Source of the DNA: an uncultured Desulfovibrio sp.
GTDB taxonomy: Bacteria > Desulfobacterota > Desulfovibrionia > Desulfovibrionales > Desulfovibrionaceae
NCBI GenBank assembly: GCA_945871415.1
Contig: CAMBWG010000065.1
Location: 1 to 9,217 of the forward strand
DNA length: 9,217 bases
Reading direction: 5' to 3'
In this document: positions 1-5,394 of the stretch, piece by piece
Numbering within the stretch: position 1 is the stretch's first letter
How the letters are laid out: every line of letters begins with the position of its first letter
The notes under the pieces: generated by a model
What the model saw: only the letters and a program-made list of their open reading frames with translations
Databases searched by the model: none
What the model was told of the DNA's origin: nothing
Made by a program: the position numbers and the translations under genes

Positions 1-269
1 CAGGCGCGGACATCACCCCGGCCACAGGCCGGGGAAGGTTCGCGCCGATGCCCCACGCGACACGCGGCGGACGGGGTACAGCCCAACTCAAGAGACAAAT
101 TTCGCGTTCCCGCACAAAGGGGAGTACGGGGGTGCAGGGGGTGTAGAGGGGAATCTTCCCCTCTCACCCCATGCCCCGCGCCGGGCAGGCGACCTGCCGC
201 CCGCGCCGGGCAGCAGCCACAATGCACAGAGCGACATCGGCTCACTACGACCAGGGCGTCTTACCTTTT
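1..269. other. Intergenic region with a cluster of GC hairpins, no supported gene
   Basis: No frame has both a ribosome-binding site and plausible protein composition. Three inverted repeats are visible: CCCCGGCC-ACA-GGCCGGGG at 16-34, a stem at 138-170 (arms GGGGTG plus AGAGGGGAA against TTCCCCTCT plus CACCCC, loop TC, one bulged T), and GGCAGG-CGA-CCTGCC at 184-198. They lie downstream of the minus-strand TetR gene, but none is followed by a T-run on either strand, so they are not classic intrinsic terminators. Gene-free GC palindromes of this sort fit the extragenic repeat elements seen elsewhere in the window. Confidence 0.6.
138..170. repeat. Long near-perfect inverted repeat (stem-loop)
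   Basis: The left arm runs 138-153 and the right arm 156-170 around a TC loop. Fifteen base pairs form, with one unpaired T at 144. It starts 100 nt past the TetR stop codon and could protect or end that transcript, but it lacks a U-tract. Confidence 0.6.
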
Positions 270-926
270 TCAATACCGGCGGGCTTCCGGGGGAAGCAGG
301 GCGTCGATCAGGGCTGTGCCCAGCCAGCGGCGGAACTCGTCGCTGGTCCAGCCGTAGTAGCGCACAAGAATCATGTAGAGGGGCGGGCCCGAGTAGACTT
401 CGAGCAGAGCGACGACCTTGTCGAGCGTCAGGTCGTCGCGCAGGGTGACGCCGGAAATGAGTTCTTCGGCCAGAGCCCGGAGGTAGACGGCCCGTTCCTG
501 AAGCAGGCGGCGCAGCTCCACGGAGCCGCCCAGAGGTTCGGGCAGGAGCGCGCCGCTGCCGCGCGGAGCGTGTTCCTCGTGGATGCGGGTAAAGAAGTCG
601 GCGGTAAGGCGCAATTTCCGGCAGATGTCGTCTTCGGCGCGCACGGCCTCGACAATGCCGCTGAAATCGCTTTCCATATCGCGGTGCATCAGGGCTTCAA
701 ACAGACCGGCCTTGTTGCCGAAGTTTGCCAGAACGGTTTGCACGGAAACGCCCGCGGCACGGGCGATGGTGTCGAGCGTGACGCGCGCAAAGCCCTCCTG
801 TTTGAGGACTTCCCGCGCGGCGTCGAGAATGCGCAGACGCGTCTGACGCGCCTGCTCGGCCCGCAGGGGCGAATCGTAGCGGCGGGGCGTCTTTTTTCGC
901 TGCGGGGGCCTGACGGTGTCCGGCAT
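270..926 (-). CDS. TetR/AcrR-family transcriptional regulator
   Basis: This is a predicted DNA-binding repressor of 218 residues, a normal TetR-family length. The N-terminal helix-turn-helix domain spans about residues 30-78. It has the family pattern of a first helix (LRILDAAREVLKQEGF), a recognition unit (TLDTIARAAGVSVQTV), and the closing 'NFGNKAGLF' that matches the usual 'hFgsKegL'. The family tyrosine before this motif is replaced (VLANF). Residues 80-218 form a helical effector domain too divergent to name a ligand. I chose the start at 926 because AAGGAG sits about 7 nt upstream; the ATG 45 nt further out has no such site. About 19 residues before the HTH are basic (PPQRKKTPRR), an arm that may touch the minor groove. 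The gene is an orphan here: a terminator separates it from the TPR gene, and no transporter or enzyme target lies beside it. Family is certain, target unknown. Confidence 0.9.
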   Translation of the reverse strand: MPDTVRPPQRKKTPRRYDSPLRAEQARQTRLRILDAAREVLKQEGFARVTLDTIARAAGVSVQTVLANFGNKAGLFEALMHRDMESDFSGIVEAVRAEDDICRKLRLTADFFTRIHEEHAPRGSGALLPEPLGGSVELRRLLQERAVYLRALAEELISGVTLRDDLTLDKVVALLEVYSGPPLYMILVRYYGWTSDEFRRWLGTALIDALLPPEARRY

Positions 927-1001
927 GATGCTCTCCTTGCAATTCCTTTTTTTGTTATCGGCAGCTTTCACGCGCCCTGTATGGGCAATTTGCTGAAAAT
1001 G

Positions 1002-1029
1002 AAAAAAGGGAGCCTGAAAGCTCCCTTTT
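1002..1029 (-). terminator. Intrinsic terminator, probably bidirectional
   Basis: The stem is AAAAGGGAGC (1004-1013) and GCTCCCTTTT (1020-1029) with loop CTGAAA. Read on the minus strand, GGGAGC/GCTCCC is followed by six T's. It lies 70 nt past the TPR stop codon and isolates that gene from tetR. The A/T flanks are symmetric, so it may work both ways. Confidence 0.88.
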
Positions 1030-1064
1030 GCGTGCTGTCGCGGGAGAGAGACGGGGACGCCGTC

Positions 1065-1096
1065 CAGAGCGTTTCATCTTTGAAAAAGGCGAAACG
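1065..1096 (-). repeat. Partial copy of the dispersed palindromic repeat; stem-loop after the TPR gene
   Basis: CGTTTC (1070-1075) pairs with GAAACG (1091-1096), and CTTT pairs with AAAG inside, leaving a symmetric two-base internal loop. The sequence CAGAGC...TTTGAAAAAGGC is shared with 5236-5262 and, more weakly, with the reverse complement of 2091-2113. It starts just past the TPR stop codon, so the TPR transcript ends in two successive hairpins (this one and 1002-1029). Confidence 0.55.
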
Positions 1097-1098
1097 GT

Positions 1099-1908
1099 TT
1101 ATGCGTCGTTTTCCGCCAGCTTTTTCCGGCAGACCTCAAGGTTGCCACGGTAGCCCCGGGCCAGCTCGGACTCTCCGAGGCCCAGCTTTTCATACATGGC
1201 CACGGCTTTTTCCAGCGTTTCGGCGGCTTCCTGCCAGTCGCCGTCGGAGGCCAGCGCAACGCCCAGATTTCCGAGGGAAAAGGCCGTGTCGCCGTGATCG
1301 CCCAGCAGCCGGGTACGCAGATCCACGGCCTGCCGGTGCAGGGCGATGCCTTCGGCAAAGTGCCCGCGTTCTTCCTCGATGCGGCCAAGATTGTTCAGGC
1401 AGGTGCCCAGCTCCGGCGGCACGGGGGTCATGGCTTCCCAGATTTCCCTGGCGCCGCGCAGCAGTCGTTCGGCTTCGTCAAAGTCGCGGCGCGCATAGTA
1501 GGCCGCCGAGAGGTGGAGCATGGCTCCGGCAACAAGGCCGTGCCCTTCGCCGCAGGAGGTGATAAGGCCGTCCAGCGCCTGCCGGCCCAGAGCGATGCTC
1601 TTGTCGATATTGCCCAGCGCCATGTAGATGTGCGCCAGATTCTGCATGGCAAGGCAGGTCATGGGCGAGCCGTCGCCCTTGGCCCGGCGCATGAGCGTGA
1701 CCGAAAGTTCCAGAGCTTCCAGCGCTTCCTTGACGCGTTGCAGCGCGAACAGCACGCGCCCGAGCATGTCATGCGCCAGCGCCGCGCAGAGGTCGTTGCC
1801 TTCTTCGCGGCGCAGCAGATCCCGCAGGGCCATTTCCGCCCCCGCGGGATGTTCTTTTGCCTGTACGGCAATGTCTTTCAGACGATGCTGCCAATCCTGT
1901 TGAGCCAT
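1099..1908 (-). CDS. Tetratricopeptide-repeat protein, cytoplasmic
   Basis: The 269-residue protein has five recognisable TPR units at about residues 43-76, 85-118, 126-159, 168-201 and 209-242. Each shows the paired-helix signature, for example LNNLGRIEEERGHFAEGIAL and LGNLGVALASDGDWQEAAET. There is no signal peptide, membrane segment or enzymatic domain, so it is probably a cytoplasmic scaffold or adaptor. The spacing and the repeated 'LNNLG' and 'LGNLG' forms resemble the 42-residue kinesin-light-chain-like TPR_10/12 types. ATG 1908 is preceded by AAGGAA six nt upstream. The gene is monocistronic: a 207-bp gap with repeats lies upstream and two hairpins lie downstream. No partner can be read from the context. 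TPR assignment is firm; function is unknown. Confidence 0.88.
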   Translation of the reverse strand: MAQQDWQHRLKDIAVQAKEHPAGAEMALRDLLRREEGNDLCAALAHDMLGRVLFALQRVKEALEALELSVTLMRRAKGDGSPMTCLAMQNLAHIYMALGNIDKSIALGRQALDGLITSCGEGHGLVAGAMLHLSAAYYARRDFDEAERLLRGAREIWEAMTPVPPELGTCLNNLGRIEEERGHFAEGIALHRQAVDLRTRLLGDHGDTAFSLGNLGVALASDGDWQEAAETLEKAVAMYEKLGLGESELARGYRGNLEVCRKKLAENDA

Positions 1909-1969
1909 GATATTTCCTTGTCACTGATGGTTGTGTGGAGGGGGCCGCTCCGGCCTGCGGAGATGGACG

Positions 1970-2013
1970 AAGGGGGAGGGCCCCCGCGTGCGCGGAAGAA
2001 CCGTCTCCCCCTT
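1970..2013. repeat. Inverted repeat in the TPR gene leader (possible terminator for the sugar operon)
   Basis: AAGGGGGAG (1970-1978) pairs with CTCCCCCTT (2005-2013). A nested stem, CCGCG-TG-CGCGG (1984-1995), sits inside the loop. It is about 100 nt past the end of the RmlC-like gene and about 60 nt before the TPR start on the same strand. It could end read-through from the sugar operon, although only a short TT follows the stem on the minus strand. Confidence 0.45.
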
Positions 2014-2030
2014 GTGCTGTCGGGGCCTGG

Positions 2031-2113
2031 AGCATTTTTAGTTTGAAGCGCAACGCATATTTCAAACCATACGGCCTGTCGTTGCGCGCTTTGCCTTTTT
2101 CAGGGACAAAACG
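2031..2113 (+). repeat. Dispersed palindromic repeat, copy A (short form)
   Basis: The copy starts AGCATTTTTAGTTTGAA, has a TTCAAAC arm at 2061-2067 that pairs with GTTTGAA at 2041-2047, and then a conserved block TACGGCCTGTCGTT (2070-2083). The reverse complement of 5322-5378 has the same order with few differences; from TTCAAACC to CGCG, 26 of 28 bases match by eye. The tail GCCTTTTTCA...AAAACG (2093-2113) matches the reverse complement of about 5243-5262. It abuts the stop codon of the RmlC-like gene. Confidence 0.7.
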
Positions 2114-2115
2114 CC

Positions 2116-2646
2116 TTATTCCCAGCTGTAGGGAATGTCCGGGGAGTCAAGCGGGAGTCGCCGTCCTTCTTCGGGATCATGGGGAAGGTCGGCGCCGTTG
2201 CAAAGCAGGGCGGGCGCGTGATCAAGACTGCCGAAGGCATACCAGACGCCGACCGGCACGCGCAGCAGGGCGTAGTTGTCCGGTCTGCCGAGGGTGACGC
2301 GGCAGCCTGTGCCGTGCGTCGGGGAGTCCGGTCGCGCGTCGTAGAGGGCGAGACGCATGCGCCCGGCGGGCACGGCAAAGAACTGCGTCTGCCGGGTATG
2401 GCATTTCCAGCCCTTGACGGTATCGGCGGCGACTTCGGAGAAGTAGACCTCCCCCACCCGCAGGGCGGGATCATGGCAGGGGCCGCTTATGGCGTCGGGG
2501 CGCAGGGGATTGCCCGGCCGCAGAAAGTGCAGCACGGGACCGCCCGCGGCCTCGCGCACGGCCAGCGGCTGGAGGCAGGCTCCGGCCACGGGCAGCGGCG
2601 TGCAGCCCTCGGGCACGGCGGGGATGGCGTCGGTTAGCGCGCCCAT
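2116..2646 (-). CDS. RmlC-like cupin (dTDP-4-dehydrorhamnose 3,5-epimerase family), probable NDP-keto-sugar epimerase or isomerase
   Basis: The protein has 176 residues. From about residue 64 it follows the epimerase-like subfamily found in polysaccharide clusters: GEVYFSEVAADTVKGW, then QTQFFAVPAGRMRLALYDAR, PVGVWYAF (131-138), LPHDPEE (154-160) and a C-terminal IPYSW. The substrate is expected to be the keto sugar made by RfbG, since the gene starts inside the end of rfbG (13-nt overlap, translational coupling). By my alignment, the histidine that follows 'GW' in most relatives (the RmlC catalytic base) is lysine here (GWKCHTR, 79-85); the second histidine of the usual HxH is kept at 83. 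A 3,5-epimerase reaction therefore should not be assumed. The first 60 residues are poorly conserved. The Shine-Dalgarno is weak (GGGGG), which fits coupling. Fold and family are confident; the reaction is not. Confidence 0.82.
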   Translation of the reverse strand: MGALTDAIPAVPEGCTPLPVAGACLQPLAVREAAGGPVLHFLRPGNPLRPDAISGPCHDPALRVGEVYFSEVAADTVKGWKCHTRQTQFFAVPAGRMRLALYDARPDSPTHGTGCRVTLGRPDNYALLRVPVGVWYAFGSLDHAPALLCNGADLPHDPEEGRRLPLDSPDIPYSWE

Positions 2647-3740
2647 GCGTGCCCCCGTTCGCGGGCGGTGGCCGTATAGTCCGCAATCTGGCTGAGGGTC
2701 AGCGCGAGAATGGCGGCGGGGGAACCGTTGCCGGTGTAGAATTCGCGGTACCATTCGGCGGTGTAGCGTATGGTTTCGGCAAAGGTGAGCGTGGCCTTCC
2801 AGTGCAGGTGGGCAAGGGCCTTGTCGCAGCAGAGCTTGAGCAGGGTGCATTCCTTCATGCCCGCGTGCCCGCTCTTGTCCATTTCGCTGCGGAAGCCGGG
2901 CCAGTAGGCGGCCAGAGCCTCGACCACTTCGGCAACGGTGTTGTCCACGTCGGCGGCGGGACCGAAGTTGTAGGCTTCGCCGCGCACGGGGAAGGGGCTG
3001 GACTGTGCGCCCATGAGATGCGCGCCGAGCCAGAGATAGCCGGACAGGGGCTCAAGCACGAGCTGCCACGGGCGCGTGGCCCAGGGGCTGCGAATCTGCA
3101 CGGCCTGTCCCGCGGCCCAGGCGCGGGCGCAGTCGGGCACGATGCGATCCAGCGCCCAGTCGCCGCCGCCGATGACGTTGCCCGCGCGCGTGGTGGCGCA
3201 GGCCGGGCCGCTCTGGAAAAAGCTGTCAAAATAGGAATGCGCCACGATTTCCGCGCAGCCCTTGGAGGCGGAATAAGGATCGGAGCCGCCGAGGTGATCG
3301 GTTTCCCGATAGCCCCAGACCCATTCGTCGTTGCGGTAGCACTTGTCGGACGTGATGAAGACGCCGGCCTGTACCGAGGGGCAGGCGCGCATGGCTTCCA
3401 GCACGTTGAGCGTGCCCATGACGTTGGCCTCGAAGGTGGCGGCGGGCACTTCGTAGGATTTGCGGACGAGCGCCTGCGCGGCCAGATGAAAGACCACGTC
3501 GGGGCGGAATTCGCACATGGCGCGCACAACGGCGTCACGGTCGCGGATATCGCCGCGCAGATCGCGCATGTGCCCGTCAAGGCCCATTGCCTTGAAGTGC
3601 GAAGGTTCGGTGGGCACGGTATCCGCAAAGCCGCAGACGGTCGCGCCGAGGCTCGTCAGCCATGCCGACAGCCACGAACCCTTGAAACCGGTATGGCCGG
3701 TCAGAAAAACGCGTTTCCCTTTGTAGCAGTCTGCAAACAT
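2634..3740 (-). CDS. rfbG: CDP-glucose 4,6-dehydratase
   Basis: This 368-residue NAD-dependent short-chain dehydrogenase of the extended type converts CDP-glucose to CDP-4-keto-6-deoxyglucose, the entry point for CDP-linked deoxy sugars of O-antigens. Visible motifs are the NAD-binding GHTGFKG (15-21), HLAAQ (85-89), the active-site TSDKCY (130-135) and the catalytic YSASK (156-160). RAGNVIGGGDWALDRIVPD (185-203) and RPWQ (223-226) are the substrate-domain signatures that separate RfbG from dTDP-glucose dehydratases. The length matches the family (about 355-375). ATG 3740 is preceded by AAGGAA; the frame stays open upstream to 3965, but that extension does not look like protein. The gene should take its substrate from RfbF, yet it lies 433 bp from that gene. 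The downstream cupin overlaps its stop codon. Confidence 0.96.
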   Translation of the reverse strand: MFADCYKGKRVFLTGHTGFKGSWLSAWLTSLGATVCGFADTVPTEPSHFKAMGLDGHMRDLRGDIRDRDAVVRAMCEFRPDVVFHLAAQALVRKSYEVPAATFEANVMGTLNVLEAMRACPSVQAGVFITSDKCYRNDEWVWGYRETDHLGGSDPYSASKGCAEIVAHSYFDSFFQSGPACATTRAGNVIGGGDWALDRIVPDCARAWAAGQAVQIRSPWATRPWQLVLEPLSGYLWLGAHLMGAQSSPFPVRGEAYNFGPAADVDNTVAEVVEALAAYWPGFRSEMDKSGHAGMKECTLLKLCCDKALAHLHWKATLTFAETIRYTAEWYREFYTGNGSPAAILALTLSQIADYTATARERGHAWAR

Positions 3741-3889
3741 GGATTTTCCTTGTGGAGTTGAAAGCTGATGACCGGCGTCGCCGGAGAGAGGCCCGCAGGG
3801 GCGGAAATGCGCGCCTGAGTCGGGAAGGAAGAGCCGCCCGGAAAAGGCGGTCTTACGGCGGACGGGAACAGAGATTTTTCCGTCTTTTT

Positions 3890-3945
3890 CTGGGGGGAAG
3901 GAAACCCCCTTGGCTGGCGCGCAAGGGCTGTTTCCTTCCCCCCGG
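3890..3945. repeat. Dispersed stem-loop repeat D, copy 1 (uninterrupted)
   Basis: The arms GGGGGGAAGGAAAC (3892-3905) and GTTTCCTTCCCCCC (3930-3943) are perfectly complementary over 14 bp, and CCCTTG (3907-3912) pairs with CAAGGG (3922-3927) inside. The right half, GGCTGGCGCGCAAGGG plus the following arm, recurs almost unchanged at 6124-6156. The element lies in the rfbG leader, about 150 nt before its start. Confidence 0.8.
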
Positions 3946-4026
3946 ACCCCCCATCCTTCCCCCAACGCGCTTTTTCAGAGGGGACACAGGCCATGCGGCA
4001 AGCACCTTTCAAAGGGTATGTGTAGG

Positions 4027-4050
4027 CTAATAGAAAAATTAGTGTTAACA
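4027..4050 (-). promoter_or_regulatory. AT-rich patch, weak candidate promoter for rfbG
   Basis: Within GC-rich surroundings, the minus strand reads TTAACA (4049-4044) followed 18 nt later by TACACA, and CTAAT-AGAAAA-ATTAG (4027-4042) forms a small inverted repeat. The match to a sigma-70 promoter is poor. I list it because rfbG needs some promoter if the hairpin after rfbF stops transcription. Confidence 0.2.
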
Positions 4051-4107
4051 GGCCCTAAGGAAAGCGGTGGCGTGTCCGTCTTCTTTCATTTTTCAGATAA
4101 AAGCGCG

Positions 4108-4152
4108 CCGGGGGAGGGGGAGGGGCCGGGGGCGGGGGCCCACCTCCCCCGG
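4108..4152 (-). terminator. GC stem-loop after rfbF, terminator or attenuator, with G-quadruplex-type run
   Basis: CCGGGGGAGG (4108-4117) and CCTCCCCCGG (4143-4152) are perfectly complementary, 22 nt past the rfbF stop codon. On the minus strand the stem is followed by CGCGC and then TTTT, a weak U-tract. The left arm and loop hold five G-runs on the plus strand (4110-4138) separated by A, A, CC and C, a strong G-quadruplex pattern on the template strand for the sugar genes. Confidence 0.5.
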
Positions 4153-4173
4153 AAAAACTTTATGAAAACGCCT

Positions 4174-4938
4174 CTAGACCCAGAAGGCCTTGCCGCTGTC
4201 CCACAGTTCGTTGAGCTTGATGGAGTCGCGCAGGGTGTCCATGCACTGCCACTGGCCGGGGTGCGGGTACATGGAGAGCTGCCCTTCGGCGGCCAGACGT
4301 TGCAGAGGTTCCTTTTCCAGATCGCATTCCTCGTCTTCGGTGAGGTAGTCGAGGAAGGCGCGTTCAAAGACAAAGAAACCGCAGTTGATGTACTCGTCCA
4401 GCACGGGCTTTTCTTCCCAGGACAGAATCTTTCCGTCGGCGTCGGTGCGCACCGTGCCGAAGCGCGAGGGCATGCGCACGCCGGTAAAGGTGCCGATGGT
4501 GCCGGCCTGTTCATGGAAGGCAAGGAGCTTGTTTATATCAATATCCGCGACGCCGTCGCCGTAGGTCACCATGAAGCGGTCGCCTTTGATGTGCCGGGCC
4601 ACGCGTTTCAGCCGGCCGCCTTTCTGGGTTTCCTGCCCGGTGTCGCACATGGTGACGCGCCAGTCTTCGCACAGGCCGCCGTGGGGCGTGACCGCGCCGC
4701 TTTGCAGATCCACCGTGAAATCGGTGTTGCGCATGTAGTAGTCGTGGAAATACTGCTTGATGTATTCGCCCTTGTAGCCCAGCGGCAGAATAAAGTCCTT
4801 GTGGCCATACCGGGCATAAATGGACATGATGTGCCACAGCACCGGCCGACCGCCGATTTCCACCATCGGCTTGGGCTTGATGACGGTTTCTTCGCGCAAG
4901 CGCGTGCCTTTGCCGCCGCACATGATGATCACGTTCAT
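4174..4938 (-). CDS. rfbF: Glucose-1-phosphate cytidylyltransferase
   Basis: This 254-residue nucleotidyltransferase makes CDP-glucose from CTP and glucose-1-phosphate, the first committed step toward CDP-deoxy sugars. The N-terminal CTP-binding loop is MCGGKGTRLREET (6-18), followed by KPKPMVEIGGRP (21-32), which is characteristic of RfbF and not of the dTTP-using RmlA. YGDGVAD (126-132) carries the metal-binding aspartate, EKP (176-178) and NCGFFV (185-190) are conserved sugar-site elements, and the end QWQCMDTLRD (229-238) is typical of the family. Length matches enterobacterial RfbF (about 257). ATG 4938 follows GGAGGA; the ATG 51 nt upstream would add residues with no family match. It is the promoter-proximal gene of the CDP-sugar block, with a candidate promoter about 40 nt upstream. 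Its partner rfbG is downstream on the same strand. Confidence 0.97.
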   Translation of the reverse strand: MNVIIMCGGKGTRLREETVIKPKPMVEIGGRPVLWHIMSIYARYGHKDFILPLGYKGEYIKQYFHDYYMRNTDFTVDLQSGAVTPHGGLCEDWRVTMCDTGQETQKGGRLKRVARHIKGDRFMVTYGDGVADIDINKLLAFHEQAGTIGTFTGVRMPSRFGTVRTDADGKILSWEEKPVLDEYINCGFFVFERAFLDYLTEDEECDLEKEPLQRLAAEGQLSMYPHPGQWQCMDTLRDSIKLNELWDSGKAFWV

Positions 4939-4979
4939 GCTTCCTCCGTGGATGCCCCTTTCGGGCATGCCGTTGTCCG

Positions 4980-5009
4980 ACCATAGCAAAAGCCTCCCCG
5001 GAAAAAAAG
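4980..5009 (-). promoter_or_regulatory. rfbF: Candidate promoter for rfbF
   Basis: On the minus strand a TGC-TATGGT extended -10 element (-10 at 4985-4980) lies about 40 nt before the rfbF start, with only a T-rich stretch at the -35 position. The same segment also satisfies the GG-N10-GC spacing of a sigma-54 promoter (CGGGGAGGCTTTTGCT), so the sigma class is undecided. Confidence 0.3.
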
Positions 5010-5235
5010 AGCTGCGTCAGACTCCGGCCGGGCGGCCGCCGACGGTTGATCCGCGGGAGTCTTTGCGCCATGATGATTTCCTGTCGCGGCAGCTTCCGGC
5101 GGCGTGCGCTCTTTCGTCGGACGCGGGGCCACCTCCGGCCGATGCGGGGACGGTTCCCGTTCCTTCCCGGAGACCCGGGGAAAGCGTCGGGCGTGCTTAC
5201 GCCGGGCCACGGCTGCCGTTGGAAAGACTGTTCTT

Positions 5236-5378
5236 CAGAGCTTTTTGCCTTTGAAAAAGGCGGAACGCGAGGCGGCGCACAGCGCCGCCCGGCCTGAAGT
5301 ATGCGGATAGAACGCATTTTTCCGCGAAACGACAGGCCGTACGGTTTGAAACGCACGGCGTTTCAAACTGAAAATGCT
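5236..5378 (-). repeat. Dispersed palindromic repeat, copy B (long form)
   Basis: Read on the minus strand it begins AGCATTTTCAGTTTGAA and continues through TACGGCCTGTCGTTT, the same order as copy A at 2031-2113. It then carries extra sequence (about 5268-5320, with a GCGGA/TCCGC stem) before the shared tail GCCTTTTTCAAAGGC. GTTTGAAACG (5344-5353) and CGTTTCAAAC (5359-5368) form a perfect 10-bp stem. CTGAAA-ATGC-TTTCAG (5368-5383) makes a second stem next to the lipoprotein ribosome-binding site. Confidence 0.75.
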
Positions 5379-5394
5379 TTCAGAGGAGAAGGCA

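Larger units (their letters stand above)
3741..4173. other. 433-bp spacer between rfbF and rfbG, no gene seen
   Basis: The two cytidyl-sugar genes are normally adjacent. This spacer carries no supported ORF. It contains, in transcription order on the minus strand, a GC stem-loop (4152-4108) with a G-rich run on the opposite strand, an AT-rich patch around 4027-4050 that might hold a promoter for rfbG, a 52-bp stem-loop element (3943-3892), and a small CCGGCG-T-CGCCGG palindrome (3772-3784) close to the rfbG ribosome-binding site. The rfbG transcript therefore has either a long structured leader or its own promoter. Confidence 0.6.
4939..5394. other. Divergent intergenic region between rfbF and the lipoprotein gene
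   Basis: There is no supported gene in these 456 bp. The rfbF side has a small leader hairpin ATGCCC-CTTTC-GGGCAT (4952-4968) and a candidate promoter near 4980-5009. The middle has a GC inverted repeat with arms AGACTCC (5019-5025) and GGAGTCT (5056-5062). The right third is the dispersed repeat copy B. Arginine-rich open frames crossing the region are GC artefacts. Confidence 0.6.

Noticed and set aside
171..1562. 463-codon open frame on the plus strand
   Set aside because: It lies antisense to the TetR and TPR genes, which have clear family matches and ribosome-binding sites; the long frame is a by-product of high GC and few stop codons.
2647..2850. Upstream extension of the RmlC-like protein by 68 residues
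   Set aside because: The extra residues lie inside rfbG in another frame and do not resemble a cupin; the start at 2646 gives the overlap typical of coupled genes.
2649..3761. 370-codon plus-strand frame
   Set aside because: Antisense to rfbG; glycine/alanine/histidine-rich translation with no family resemblance.
3741..3965. Upstream extension of RfbG by 75 residues
   Set aside because: The extension translates the hairpin repeat and has no dehydratase homology; ATG 3740 has a good ribosome-binding site directly before the NAD-binding motif region.
3910..4986. 358-codon plus-strand frame
   Set aside because: Antisense to rfbF and running through the structured spacer; no ribosome-binding site and no recognisable domain.
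4538..5356. Arginine-rich minus-strand frame that starts in repeat copy B and overlaps rfbF
   Set aside because: An AGGAAATCATCATG stretch inside it looks like a ribosome-binding site and start, but the product is compositionally biased and overlaps rfbF in another frame for most of its length.
2031..5378. Bracketing repeats as insertion-sequence ends or a transposon
   Set aside because: No transposase lies between them, the copies are imperfect and internally palindromic, and no target duplication is visible; an extragenic palindromic element fits better.
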